DNA from: Spongospora subterranea f. sp. subterranea
Lineage: Eukaryota > Endomyxa: Phytomyxea > Phytomyxea > Plasmodiophorida
Direction: 5' to 3'
Assembly: GCA_049724395.1 (NCBI GenBank)
Contig: JAUGWO010000049.1
Coordinates: forward strand, 62,001-126,000
Length of the DNA stretch: 64,000 bases
Shown here: positions 34,510 to 47,438 of the stretch, piece after piece
How positions within the stretch are numbered: position 1 is the first letter of the stretch
Layout of the letters: every line of letters begins with the position of its first letter
Notes under the pieces: generated by a model
Told to the model about the DNA's origin: nothing
What the model saw: only the letters and a program-made list of their open reading frames with translations
Databases searched by the model: none
Translations under genes and position numbers: made by a program

Positions 34510-36176
34510 ATGGGCCGTTCAAGATTTACTGGGGTGCCGTTGAAAATATCTTCTTTCTCAAGTGTTAAATGCGACATTAGCGGGAAGCCAAATTTTGGCA
34601 AAATGACGAGTTTGAATGCAGAAGAAAGGCGCACGTTCCTTCGACGACAAGTCAAAACCCATCTTCTGACGGTCGCTCGACGGATTCGTCAAGGGCAGAT
34701 CGTGGCTCGAGTGATGACCGAGACGAGGTCGACACAGAAGGAGCGATCACTCTTGGCCCACAATCTGGATCTGTTCGCGAACCAGGCCAGTCTTTTGATT
34801 AGCGGTTTCGGGAGCGCCGAAACCAAACACCATACGGCGAACGTCTTGTCGAGGCTGGAGCTGTCTCCAGGGCAGATCAGGCGAATGAAGGCGATACTCG
34901 TAAAACGAGGAGAATCCCGGTCGTTTCCCGAGGCGGAATTCTTAGCCGATATGATCAGGAAGCTGCGAGTTTGCATGCTCAGCAGTTTAACGGAACCAGA
35001 ATTGACACTTTTGATGACCTCTGTTGAAGGATTAGAGGTTAACGCAGGGGATCCAGTGTTCAATATCGGGGATCCGGGTAGCCATTTCTATGTCGTTTGC
35101 TCTGGAATACTTGGGGTCTTTATCCGGCCACCGAATGCCACCAATAACGATAAACCCCTAGTGCAAGTTGGGACCCTATCGTCTGGTACAGATGCGCTAG
35201 CGTGAAGGGATCACCCAATAATGGTGTGTTTGCAGGGAGAGGGTTCGGTGAACGATCACTATTGGATAATGAAAATCGTAAGGCGACGGTATGCGCATTT
35301 CAGCAATCGCTGCTTTTGTGCATTGATAAGAGAAGCTTCACGGGGATGATCAAATCGCTATTCGATCGACAACTTGACCTAAAGATTCAGTTCTTCTCGT
35401 CATTACCTTTGTGTAAACATTGGTCGAGACGGGAAATTCTTCGATTTGGTTTACCATTTGAAACGTGCCAATTACGGCGAGGGGACGTTGTTACGAAACA
35501 GGGCGAACTTCATAAGACGTTGGACATTGTCCGAGATGGGTATCTGATCGTTCAACGGAAAGTGCACAATGATCATGGCGGTCGGTCGATGGTGGTTCAG
35601 TTGTGCTCGATCGGACGAGGGATCTTGATTGAGCCTGATGAAGCTGTGAACAATAGGCCCTGCAGCAATACGATCACATGCTCGTTGCAGAGCTCGGCAA
35701 CAATTTACACGGTACTGTGCAGTGACCTGATTGCTGCTTTGAAGGCATCGCCCAAGGTGCTAATCAGTCTCAAAGACCATATCAGTATATCGCATCAGCT
35801 GTCGGAGGCAAATTTTCTTTCAGCGTGTGCAGGAACGCTGAAGCGAGAGATTCGGTTTACGACCCAGCTATTACCGCAACCAACATCGTGTGATCAGCAG
35901 AATATAGTGGAACCGACAACCAAACGAAACACAAGCTCTGAGGGAGTTGTTCAGGACAACAACCAGGTGGATAAACGTCAAGTTGATCATGATCATGGCA
36001 GTTGTTCGGTCGGGATGGCGGCAAAAACCAGTATGCGAATCGCCTCCGTCAGTCTTGCAGATGGCCGCCATACCAGAAAAGTAATGGATCATCCGCCAGT
36101 TCTGCCTGAACCATATCAAGTCGAAATCGCTATTGATTGTGATGATTTTCTACATAACGAGCCCGTTATTTTGTGA
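34510..36176 (+). CDS. Protein with two cyclic-nucleotide-binding domains (CNBD2-like)
   Basis: Two exons are clear. An intron at about 35,189-35,236 joins TLSSG to RGFGERSLLDNENRKATV, which forms a phosphate-binding cassette with the Glu and Arg that contact cyclic nucleotides. The first domain spans roughly residues 180-270 (DPVFNIGDPGSHFYVVCSGI). The second follows (RRGDVVTKQGELHKTLDIVR) but lacks an obvious cassette and may be structural. The N-terminal part is basic and helical (RRQVKTHLLTVARRIRQG). No kinase, channel or PKA pseudosubstrate motif is visible, so it is not a PKA regulatory subunit by these signs. Met 34,510 or 34,603 could be the start; an extra upstream exon at 34.1 kb is possible. 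It converges on RAD50, with 83 bases between. Confidence 0.75.
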
Positions 36177-36259
36177 GATGTTTTTATAAATCGAATGTAT
36201 AATATAGGAAACGCTGCAAAACTTGTCAGTTGACTTGAAATATTCTCCCGACCTTGAGT

Positions 36260-39200
36260 TTATTGGTTTATGGGAATGCGCTTAATTCTCGAACAGTTGT
36301 TCGTATCTTTGAAAACACGCCAATAAAACTCGGCGTTGTCGCGCTTCCGAAGAAGCTCTACGAAGTGCTCATCATGGGTTATCAAGATCAGTTGAAAGTT
36401 TTCGTGTCCCTTTCGGCGATCAATCAGCATATTCAAAGCATCGGCAAGCGCCCGAATATTGGCCTCATCCAAGTTCTGCACCAGAGCTCAAAAATGAGCA
36501 ATCACATAATACGAGACCGGCGGACCTGAGTGGGGGCTCGTCAAGCGCTAAAATTCCGCATCGAACACAGAATGTCTCGGAAAGTGCCTAGACTCAATCA
36601 AATGAATGGAATATCAGCGATGGAGCATTGTGGCTCTGACAAGTCTGATTAACAGTGATGCCAAAACACGTTGGCCGGCACTGGATCTACCTCTCATATC
36701 CAATTCAGTATCGCCCTGATTGATTGCATCAGTAAACAAATATCTTCTGGAAAGCGTAAAAATACCTGGACCATGGTTAACCGATAGCTGTACTGCTTCT
36801 TCTGCCTTGCAGCGCCAAGGTCGTTAGCGCCTTCAGCGTGATCTGCCCTTATGGCAATAGTATCTATGTCCTTACCCTGATAAGTACATTGCCACAGTTC
36901 TTTCAATACGTCATTGATTTCTCTACACGATTAAGTTATCATTTAACAGATAAGGCATACATACCAACCAACCGCATCTTGATAGAATGATATTCCATCA
37001 GTGACCTATCCAGCGCGCGATAATATAGGTCCAAATCAGCAACAAGCAACTTAGTTGTTTCCAGGTCCACAATGGCATCACGATGTTTGGTTCTCACATT
37101 CCGATACTTCTCTTCAGCTAAAAACGTGCTGCGCGAAGAAAGTTGAGCAAAAATCGCTGAATGTTCTCCTTCGCACCCCGCTGCGATCTTTTCGCTCTCC
37201 ATTAGAGCCGAATGGGCCTTGTCTGATTCTATCTGAACGACTGACAACGGCCGATGGCTCTTTTTCAAATCCTGTAAAAAGTTACGAAACAAGCTGACTT
37301 GTGCATCTCGCTTATCGACACGTTGGCGATATTCAATGTTGTCTTTAAGGCCGTGGCGATCAGCCTCAAATGTCGCGATTGCTTGTCTTTGTTGATTGAG
37401 CATGGTTTGTAAATCTCGTAGTGCCTGTCGAGCCGTTTGATCCTGGTGTTTAAGAGTGCTAACCAAATCCGTCGTATCCTGTATATTACTTAATTCGTCA
37501 GAGATCTGGCAAATCTCGCTACGCATGCCTAGAATCAAGCGATGCTGATCAATGATTTTGGTTAATTCGCTTTTGCGAGATCGAAGTGTTGCAGCAGCCT
37601 TTTGACTGATTTGCTGAAGGTTTGACCCGATTTTTTCTATGTCTTTTTGTATCGGAAGTTGTTGTTCTTGAAGCGCAAGCAAAGCCTCCTGAGATTTGGT
37701 ATGCCGCTCCTTATTACTAAAGAGTGACTGCTCCAGTTGAACAAGTTTTGCCTCGATCTGCGAGGATCGAAATCCTTGCTCACGGCAGCTTTGAACTGAA
37801 TCCTGACATGATCGTAGCACCTGATCGTCTAAAACAGCTTGATTACGTAGAGAGTCAAGTTCTTTCGTTAATTTCATCGATTGTGATTGCAATCTCTCAT
37901 ATTCTGCTCGAACTTCGTCGGCATCCGCATTTCCCAAATTCGAACACCGCCCTTCTGCTACCTCAAGGTCTTCCTTGGCTTTAGAATGATTACGTTTTGC
38001 GTCCTCGATCACGTCTAGAAACGCGATAAACTCGGAATACTGCTTGGATGCTTTCTCACATTCCAACCTGCTATCACGAAGACGAGCAAAATCTCTTGAA
38101 CACTCGCTGTAGAGCGTTTTCACATCGGCCAATTCTCGACTGATGGATGGAACCTCAATGTTCGCGACTCGGTCAGATTCTGTCAAAATGACTCGAAGAT
38201 GTTCCAGTTTTTGAAGCTGTTGCTTAACTAGATGAAGAGAACGCTGCGTTTGCGCTGTTTCTTCGGGAGACTGCAAAATCTTGACTCGTTCAGCGTTACG
38301 AACGACGAAATGTGTCAACTCTTGCGATGTAAACGGTCTATCACAAAGACCGCAAGAGTGGGAAGCCGATGTAGACTTGGCATGCTCAGCTTCAGCACCC
38401 CAATCAGCAAATAATCGCGCATACTGGTCGGAATTCCTATTTGGACGAAAAATTCAAATTTCGGCAAACAAATAGGAATTACCCAAGAAATTACCTAATG
38501 CTATGATCTAGACGATCTCGTTCAGACTGACGCGCGAGAATTACTTCGTGAAGTTTTTCCAAAGTAGAGATTTTATAAGAAGAGGCCTGTTCTTGCAACG
38601 TGAAAATGCGTTCCTGGGCAGAGTTTACTAAGCAATGTTAAGTCAAAACGTATCAAGAATCTGATATCGATCGATACTGACGCTGATCCGTGATAGTTTG
38701 TCGGCGACCGCAAAGCGTCGAAAGTTCAATTTGTTTAGAATTCTCAAAATCAACAGCGTTGGACAGCGATTTTTGAGCAGTATATGCCAGACCTTTAACA
38801 GTATCGATGGCTGCCATTGTATCTTTTGGACAAGATGACCCAAGAATATTCGCCATCTAAACTTGTATTAGGGGATCCCAAAAACTATATGTTTGAAAAA
38901 AACCCACCATGGATGCAAGAATAAGATACTGCTCATCCAATTTGGAATGGGCTTGTTCAAATAGCTTTCTTTGAACGTCGACGACTCTGCGAGATTCTTC
39001 AGACGCTTGCAAGCTGCGCATCTTCGTTGACACAGTCGTCAAATGATCAGAATTCGCCATTAACTGTCGCTGTAAACCCTCGATCTAAAGAAAAGACAGA
39101 CAGAACTTCAACAAAAAAAACATCTTCCCAGCCAGATTATGACATACTTTGAGTTCGATACTACTTTGCTGCATTTTGGATATATGCTCGCTTAGTTGCT

Positions 39201-41075
39201 GCTCTGCTAATACTGTTTTTTCTTTCAAAGGAAGTAATTGAGCTTGTTGTCGCTGAGTAACGGTCAAATCCACATCTAGAGTAGCAATTTGTTCCTGAAA
39301 ATCGACTATTAAGCAGACAGGATGTGGTAACTAAATGAAAATACCTTGTATAGCGCGATTTGCCTCGTTTCAACCTGCTCTAACTGCATCAATTGCAAAA
39401 GTTGTTCTTTAAGCGAATTTAGTTGCTGTTGATTAGAATTAATCTGAGTCTGCGTTGTTGCATCATATTGTTCAAGCTCATGTTCCTTGAAAGATATTTG
39501 CTTTGCAACGGCTGCAACAAATTCTTCAGAAATTTGAGGTGATGTACTTTCCGATATTTGCGGATCAATGGATAATAAATTGGCTAGAGTAAACGTCATT
39601 TTTTCATTGGCCTTAGAAAATGTGAATAAATGTAAATCGTGGTCAAATTGTTATCTTACCGACACTTTGGCGGCCAGCTGCTCTTGAAGTACTTCCACAC
39701 GTCCAGCGCTTTTGATGGCGTCTTGATAACGAGTAGACATTTCTTCCTGCCCAAAGGAGAATGATGAGCATTTGCAACCCTTATTGCCTCACATGCCAAA
39801 GACTACTTCATTACGAATAGCTTGAGCATAATCTTTCTCAAGCAGAGAAAGCTTAGATCCACGCTTACTCAGCTGCTGGTCAAATTGCTCAAGGCGCGAA
39901 ATGAGTTCTTCAGTTGGTTCAGTATACTCCTGTAAAAATAATTTGATGAGGAAAATGATACACTCAAAATGGGGCTGCATTAACCTGATGCAGCTTCATC
40001 CTCGCTTGCACCACTTCTCCTTCCATTATCTCAGCGTCGTGCCGCAGGGCTGCAAGTCGGGTTTCCATGTTAGTAACCTGTAATGATTGCTGAGGTGTCG
40101 ATTGAGTTTTCACAAAAATGCTGTACCTCTTGCAATTCGCAAGTTAATCTGGACACCTGTAAAGACTGAATCTGTTTTTGCTGCTTCGCATCTTCCCTGA
40201 GATATAGTACGTAAACGAAACGTGGGGAAAACAAAACAATATTTCACCATTTCGATAACAGCGCCTCCAGTGATTTTGAAAGTTGCATTTTGTCGGACTC
40301 AACTTTTTGAACTGTTTCTAAATTGTTACTTACTACGTCTAGGTCTCGCTGCAAATCTTTGCACTTGGCCTGCTGTTCGCTGCGGAATTTCTTGATACTT
40401 TCAAGGGCGCGGGTATATTTTGTAGCCGCGAATATATCGTCAAACCGTTTTTTCAAAGATTTGTCGTCACTTAGCGGCCAATCAGAATCAAGCTGATGAC
40501 AAAATATCACGTTTTCGAGTATCGGCGGAGAGACTCCCATTAACTGTGTCATTAGTTCCTCCATACGAGCGCATTTATACGAAACAGTTTTCTGGCTTCC
40601 TATAACCTTGGTCAATTTCAAACAGCGTTCATTCAAACCGTATGGTACCCTCATCATTGACCGTCGATAACACTGAATCGATAAGTTTGAATGTTCGTCT
40701 GCCTTTTTGGGCTGTAACTTGGAAACTCTTGACAGCAATTACATTTTTTTCAGAACTAGTTTTGAAAGCTAACTTAATTTGGCCTTTCACAATCGGTTCC
40801 CCACAAGCATCGGGATCATGTACGAAACTTTTCCCCTTATCCGACAGAGGGGGAAATTCACCAGAGCATAGATATTTCAAGCATTCAATAATTGACGTTT
40901 TCCCAGATCCATTTGCTCCTGTTGATATGCATACGTCAAACAATCATCACTGTCGATCATTGTTCGCTCGTATACCGACTATGATCGTTAGCGGATGTTG
41001 AAACTTGATAATGGATTCTTCATCCGGAGCATAAGAGCGCACACCTCGAATAGATAACTTGTGCAGCGTTGTCAT
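36260..41075 (-). CDS. RAD50: RAD50 double-strand-break repair ATPase
   Basis: SMC-like ATPase of the MRE11 complex, which tethers and processes DNA ends. Start at 41,075 (MTTLHKLSIRGVRSY). A 57-nt intron (40,919-40,975) splits the P-loop, giving IIV then GANGSGKTSIIECL. Next come the family segments SLSDKG-type PPLSDKGKSFVHDP and LLGVSPPILENVIFCHQ-like GVSPPILENVIFCHQ near 40,525. A long coiled coil follows over many small exons, with the zinc hook HSCGLCDRPF near 38,343-38,360 and the returning coil to 36,939. C-terminal ATPase half: LWQCTYQGKDIDTIAIRADH near 36,890, signature SSAGQRVLASLLIRL near 36,690, Walker B GILALDEPPLNLDEAN across an intron near 36,530-36,480, and LILITHDEHFVELL. Here PPLN replaces the usual PTTN. 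Complete, with about 17 short introns. Confidence 0.93.
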
Positions 41076-41324
41076 GAGTGGGTAGCTGTATTACTACAGT
41101 CTACGATACAACTGGATCTGCAACGGGTAACGACACCGGATAACAGAGACAGCCAGGTCTGCGTTACTGCAGTACCTGCTGCGACATTGATCCGTGGCAG
41201 GGTGGTCTTCTTTGGCTGGAAATACACCGGCGTTTCTCTCATTCGCGTTTCTACAGCTTGCTGGATAATTCGCGGCCACAAGTATTTTCCAAGCGTTGTT
41301 ACAATGTGCAAATCTGGGTAAAAT

Positions 41325-43229
41325 TTATAAACGACTATAAAAAAGTAGGTATGCTTCTTGGCTAAGGACATTTTGTAATGTTGTTGGAGAACAATGTGAA
41401 TCGCTATAGTACATCCATTGTTGACCTGTAGAATCGGTAGCTTTTCTAATGTACGAGACATAGTGTCCACCACCCAATGAACCCATGTGAACTACACATG
41501 CGTACAGACCGAATCGATTCGCATTGCCATCGGTTTCTTGCATGAAACGACTTATGTCCAGTTCCAGAGGAAACTACAAAATCAGTATGTTAACGGCTGC
41601 GATGAAGAACAACCGAAACAGAAAATACCTTGACATGTTTGCAATGTTTAACTAGCCGCCTCCCTTCTCCATTAAATCGTTTCAAGTGCAGAACGAGGAC
41701 GGAGGGAGCTTTCTTGATGCTATATTGCTTGCTGCATACGCTCCTCGTTTTACATTTACTGCAATCATATGCATTACCGCCGAGAAGAATTTCGGGAGTA
41801 AAGAAAGCTGTCAAACATTCCGAAATAGAGCAATCGCCCTTCAAATGCTCCATAGCAGACATATATTCTTTATCGATCCTTGTCAGCTGCTCTAATTCTG
41901 AAGCGCGAGATGAAATTGATAATTTGACCAAGACATCTGTCACTGCATCGATTCTGACATCCACAAGGTTCGGCTCCGAAATCGAGCGCCTTATCGGTCG
42001 ACTAGAAGGTTGCTGAACAGGCGGTAAAATGGGGCAAAGATAAATCGTAGCAAGGCTCTGACGTGTCGGAAACCTCATGGCAATGCAAACACGTTATCTG
42101 AGATTGAAGAAACCCACCGAATGTGTCGTCGACGAGGCAGTCGATTGGAGAGTCGATCGAAAACCTGGAGAGCGCAAAAGGCGATAGTCCTTTCCTCAGC
42201 CTAAGAATGGATTCTTTGTATGCAGATTGTTGCGTTTTCGTCATCAACGGGAGCAGAAAGTTTTCGTGAGGGTTTTGCAAAACGGACAGAATATCTGACG
42301 AATTCGCATCAGCCAATGCAGCATCCAGATCAGGGACTGAATCGAGCAGAAATGATCTGACAGTTGGAGCCGACCACGATTTCCATGACGACTTCATCAA
42401 GGAGCGGCGTTCGTCGAGAAATTCTTCATGAAGGGATGCAACAAGACATCTCAGCAGTTCGTGGGAGTCCTGCTGCTGACGACCTTGGAAAGTTCGATGG
42501 CGACGAGAGACTTGATCAAGAAAAGCGCCAGGATTTACAGCATCCGAAGACGAAGATTGAAGATTTCTCAACAGTGCTCGAAGTTCCTGATGCATTGGAC
42601 GATCTCCAGATTCCGGGTTTTTGGAAAAATACTCCTGAACTGGCCTATGAAAAGAATTAGAAAAAAAAGAGCATGTACACTATGTTTTGTAGCAAATACT
42701 TAGATGCACTGATAGCTTGCATTAGCGATGCAAGAAAACATGTGTTGCCTATATTTTTTATGCCTCGAGCGCGGTCACTGGATTCGCTAGATTCGACAAT
42801 TTTCAGATTGCTTGCTGACTTTGCCGTCCTCAACGAGCCCTTGGGCTTATGGCTGGATAAGAATTTTGACAGTTTGTCGAATATTTTCTTGGGTTTCAAT
42901 GCGACCGTTTCATACGAAAGCTCAACATCACACTGATAACACCATAAGACCGATTCCGCAACAGAAAGCGATATGCAGTGATCTGATTCCCTAAAATGTT
43001 CCTCGGCGTGATTTTGATCCTGATGTCCACATCCAACGTTGCCGCATTCCATGCATATCCATATGCGTTCCGATGAACACTTTTGGCAAACCGTGCTGTG
43101 TTCTGCCGCGTTCTTGATCTTCTTGGAAAGTTTCAACGAACCTTTGAGATGCGGACATCTTTGCACTACAGCGGGTTTGTCTACTCTTCCCATATCATTA
43201 GGAAAATTCCGATCGATAATTCTGGTCAA
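41325..43229 (-). CDS. USP16/USP45-type ubiquitin-specific protease with ZnF-UBP domain
   Basis: Deubiquitinase that removes ubiquitin from substrates; USP16 in animals acts on histone H2A, but that role here is inference. The N-terminal ZnF-UBP domain has CPHLKGSL, VCQKCSSERIWICMECGNVG and HCISLSVAESVLWCYQCD. The catalytic Cys box is GIKNIGNTCFLASLMQ near 42,760. QQQDSHELLRCLVASLHEEF is near 42,470. Middle region: ITCLHCHEVSDTSEP near 42,090 and YDCSKCKTRSVCSKQ near 41,770 give the zinc-finger-like knuckles of USP16/45. The His box is LGGGHYVSYIR near 41,475, then WMYYSDSHC and LLFYSRL at the end. All catalytic residues are present and introns are short. Met 43,229 is the first in-frame start before the zinc finger. 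Confidence 0.92.
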
Positions 43230-43786
43230 AATCCGGCCTGGATTTATAGCGGCAGACCGGCAGCTGGCGAATATCTGGTCTCTCCGACCACGACCCAGTA
43301 CTGTACCGACACAGACTCTGTACGTACAGACTGCGGGCGGACTCCGACGACACCTTCAGCTCACGAATCTGTGGGCAATATAAACAACAATCCTTCATTG
43401 GACGACGTGTCGAGCTCGTGAAGATATGGCCACGAGGAGGTTCTCTATCAGCTTGACGGTTTTGTACGGGTCTATTTTTTTGTCATGTATGTTTGTTATA
43501 TACATTGGGTATATCTAACCCAATGCAGCCTAAAAGCATGTTTCCACTCGCCAGAACAACTGTTATCTTGATCGCTGTTTACAAGCAAGCTACAATTCTG
43601 CAATTAAATAAACTGTCGCAAGAATGCAAATCGCAAACGGTTATTATATTTTCAAGTTAGCCAGTGTAGCTTCGTGCTTGATTTCATAACTGTAAAACAA
43701 CAACAGCATAATTAGTCGTCAATAAGCAAAACTTTGAAATCCTATTAGACTTAGAGGAGTGACTATCTAGAACCAGCTCAATTTAT
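43230..43786. promoter_or_regulatory. Divergent intergenic region between the USP and ACF1-like genes
   Basis: About 560 bases separate two genes transcribed away from each other. The part from about 43,480 to 43,740 is AT-rich and stop-rich, as expected for promoter DNA. No specific element is named. Confidence 0.35.
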
Positions 43787-46293
43787 TTGAGGACAGATTT
43801 TTTTTTGACCCTCAAAGGTTCTAAGGCGTCCGTCCGCAAAACCGAGTCTGGAAAATCTCTATCGTGTCTCCGCATTCCTGTTCTTATTGCGCCAATGTCT
43901 GTTACAATGATTGAGCCGATGGATGTGGAGGATGAAGTGGTGGACAAGGGCGAGATCGGGGATCTCGACCCCATCTGGATCGTCAGGACGACAGGAGAGA
44001 TGTTCAAAACCTACCAGGATTACATCCATCGGATTGCTCAGCTGCGCCGCCCCGTGTTTGATTGCACAGCGACAGGACGAAGCGGACTCCGTTTCGAAGA
44101 AACCCTGTTGGGAAATCGACTGATTGAGGAGCAATTGGGAAGTTTTCCCACTGAATGCTCTGCATTGTTGCTATCGCATACACACCACAGCACTGAGAAA
44201 CTTAGAGATCTTGTCAATGTCGCCTTCAAGCTTCTTGGAGGTGCTGTATCCAGACAAATTATAAGATTGAAGATAAAGCAGAGTACTTCGAGGCCCAATT
44301 TTTCTGGTGCGCCCTGGATTGTACATGATGAGCTCATCAAAGAACACGGAATCGAAGCCAAACCCTTGCCTGCTGATCTTCAAGTGATGCCACTGCATGT
44401 GCTTTGAATCAATTGCTGAGAGTTGGTTCAGGAAATAGTGTCGGCATGGAAGACTGGCAAACCGTTTCGCCGAAGGTTGACTGGTGTGTCCTCTTCTGCC
44501 CCTGCTGCTGTGTTGGAAGATGCTTCAGACAAATTCCCGATCGAAGATACTAAGATTCCAGGCTACGACAATGCAAGGCCGCCTAACCTAGTGAATGTTC
44601 CAAAATGGACGGTAGACCCATCATTAAGTATCAATTTTTATTGCGTTCAAGTTTTTATGTTGACATGATTTGCAGCAATATTTCAAGACCTTTTTTCGAG
44701 CTGGACTTTCTTACGAAGATTCGCGAACGATGTTTTATTGTCTCCATTCTCATTTGAGCAATGGTTGGCTGCCATATTTCAGCCAGAAAGTTCAAGAATT
44801 TTCCTTGAGGTCTGGTTTAGTTTCGGCGGTTGTAAGAGTGTAGACTCTAACTACTTTTCAACTAGGTTTCAGAAACAATGGTCCATTTAATTGTAACTGG
44901 AGAACCTCCCATAGAACCGGATGGGGAAATCGATGTTGATCAAGTGCGTTCACAAGTAATTTCGCAATCACTAATGTTGTATGACCTTTTTCTTTGCCTA
45001 TTCAGCTTGTCCAGATAATGGAACAATATAATGAAGAAATGAGTGAATTGATGGGATCTACACTTCGGCATATGGACGTTATTTCCGGCATTGACTCTGT
45101 AAAGGTGTTATTCTCAGTTCGGCCTGAGATCAGGTTAGACTCGCTATTATAGTATGAATCGAGGTCATGATTGATTCTCGAAGGGCCTTTATTTTAAGAA
45201 CTCTTTGTGATCGTGCCTTATCAACGGATCGGATAAGGCAAACGATTGACACAGACGTCGCTAATCGACAAGAAATGAAACAATCTCATAGAGCACAAAT
45301 CGCAGACGAAAAAAAAAGTCTGAAAAATCAGCGGGGCTGTAATTAAGCAGGTATGTTAAAATGGCTTCACCATTGTCGGATCCTAATTTTGTGTCTAGGA
45401 AAAAGCATCATTGGCTCTTGGAAAGACTATCAATTATGTCGAACAGTTTAAGCTCAATAGTGTTTCTGATGACGTAATTTCTCTTGAAATTGTTGGTGTT
45501 AGTGTAAATAATTTTATTTTGTTTCAAGAGTTCCGCCCCAAAATCGCGTCAGAAGTTCATCGCCGAGCAAAAACAACTGAAAGCCGCTCAAGATGAGCAG
45601 CGCGCCCACGAGATGGAGCAGATTAAGGTACACTAGCGTATGCCCCACCGGGTTTTCGCCGACAAAAGACGTTACAGGCAGAATCCCGTATTAGGTTCCT
45701 CGAGACCAAGTATGAGAGCTCGTTGAAGGTATGATTGTCGTCTGTCATCATTTTCAAAGATTGATGTTTAGTTTAGGACTGTGGACGCAACATCGAATCA
45801 TCCTTCTTCTTGTCACTGCTGCGGACACAAGTTCGTTGCGCTCCATTAGGGCTTGACAGGTATAAGAATGAGTATTTTTGGATTCCTGAAGCTCAGGTAC
45901 ATCTCTCTTGATCCACCGCATATGAGGGATTTGATTGTCGGTGTTTTAGGGAATAATGTTTGTTGCAAGACCAGGGGAAGGCATTTGGGGTTTTTATGAT
46001 TCCCCAAGCCAGATTGAAGATTTATTCGAGTTTTTGAATGATAAAGGAAAGAGAGAAGCCGCCTTTCGCGAAAAACTCAAAATAATGAAACCACACATTG
46101 TTGAAGAGCTTCAGTATGAATTTGATCAAAAAGTAATTTCGTCTCTGCCCGTTTGGATCTGTGTGATTGACGTCACAATTCGCAGTCATCGCCAGCTGCG
46201 TCTCATCCGGTGAAGCGCAAGACTCGTGCGAAAAAGGACGACGACGAGGAAGATGGTGCCTGGACAAACAAATACAGGAGGATGTCACAATGA
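43787..46293 (+). CDS. ACF1/ITC1-like subunit of an ISWI chromatin remodeler (WAC-DDT-WHIM)
   Basis: Partner of ISWI ATPases in nucleosome spacing. WAC domain near 43,960-44,240: DPIWIVRTTGEMFKTYQDYI, then PVFDCTATGRSGLRFEETL and LLLSHTHHSTEKLRDLV. The DDT domain is in the exon near 44,674-44,805 (DLFSSWTFLRRFANDVLLSP, then FSFEQWLAAIFQ). WHIM-type segments follow: LDRYKNEYFWIPEAQ near 45,850-45,900, then GIMFVARPGEGIWGFYDSPS and DLFEFLNDKGKREAAFREKL. The last exon encodes a basic tail (KRKTRAKKDDDEEDGAW) and stops at 46,293. No PHD finger or bromodomain is present, so it is closer to yeast Itc1 than to animal BAZ1A. About eight short introns. The exact start is uncertain; Met at about 43,895 is an alternative. 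Confidence 0.85.
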
Positions 46294-46878
46294 TATATAT
46301 TCATGATTCGATATCGACAAATTTCAGATTTAATAAAGACATTTGATTTGATGTTTTCCTTGCCTATTTAATTTACAGTTCTCGCAAGCATTAACTGTTT
46401 CCAAAATCCCATTTACCATAGTTGGTGACGAATGTTATGGATAAACCATAATGTAAATACTGGAGCCAATGGCTTGCTCGCAATGGATGACGATGAACTC
46501 AATTTAATCGTGCACAATGGCCCATGATTTTTCGGATTGGTTCAACAAAAGTGGGGAGCGACCATTGCATTCCCGCTCAGTTCAAATAAATATTCTGGTA
46601 GAATTCGACGCAGTCGCCAACGATCTTTCGTTCGAATAAATTGGTGTCATCATTCCGTGGGTGGATCCCCAATGAGCTTCGACCTGAAATGGGAGGTTCC
46701 AGCGAACTTTGATGTCGCAAATCAGCTTTCTTACTAACTCTTCGCGTCGTGACCCATGTCGAATCGCTGGAGGAATACAGTGCAGCTTTCTCATTAATTT
46801 AAAGCGAAGCGCTTCATTGACAGCAACCCTGGTATTGTTCGGGGGTCGGTAATAGTGTGAGACCAAGCTCTGTTAGCA

Positions 46879-46965
46879 CAGCGTAACACACATCAGTTGC
46901 GGTTCGAGTTCCACTGCGCCGCAACGTAACACACATCAGTTGCGGTTCGAGTTTCACTGCGCCGC
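46879..46965. repeat. Direct repeat, two copies of about 43 bp
   Basis: Two adjacent copies each contain CGTAACACACATCAGTTGCG and GTTCGAGTTYCACTGCGCCG, differing at one base. The GGTTCGAGTTC word looks like a tRNA B box, but no cloverleaf can be folded around it. Confidence 0.8.
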
Positions 46966-47410
46966 ATGATCTTCCATAAATCAAACAGATGCTGGTCCCT
47001 ATCCTGACGCGTTCGTCGATGCTGAGAACCAGTAAAGGCAGATGCGGCATTGACACATGTCCTGGTCAATGTCAGGAAGAAACTGTTGATCATGAGAACC
47101 AAACATGACTGACCTTAGGCCTTTTACTGAATTCAGTCGTCGTCAGCACTGAGTCACCCAACATTCATAGCCCATCTCTTGACCAGTGGCATTTTCCCTT
47201 CCCTCATCTGTGGTCATATTCTTCCCATCTTCAGCCAAATTCACCCCATCTCTCGCCATAATCCCCCATTTCCCCCGGCTGTTGACCCCACATCCATGGA
47301 GATATGTCTCTCATCTCTAGCCATTATCCCCCACTTTTTGGCTGATTACCCCACATCCATAAAGATATTTCTGTCATATTTCGCCATATTCCGCTTACCC
47401 CACATCCATT

Positions 47411-47438
47411 AGAGTCGAACGCCCAGGTGTTCGACTCT
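47411..47438. promoter_or_regulatory. Perfect 10-bp inverted repeat upstream of the CBM18 gene
   Basis: AGAGTCGAAC and GTTCGACTCT are exact complements separated by an 8-base loop (GCCCAGGT). It lies about 105 bases before the start codon at 47,543, at the edge of the pyrimidine-rich stretch. It could be a binding site for a dimeric regulator or an RNA hairpin; neither can be shown. Confidence 0.45.

Noticed and set aside
41061-41321. 86-codon plus-strand open frame before RAD50
   Set aside because: It lies in the gap between two minus-strand genes and overlaps the RAD50 start; no motif.
46850-46970. tRNA gene suggested by GGTTCGAGTTC
   Set aside because: No acceptor stem, D arm or anticodon arm can be folded around it; it is a 43-bp direct repeat.
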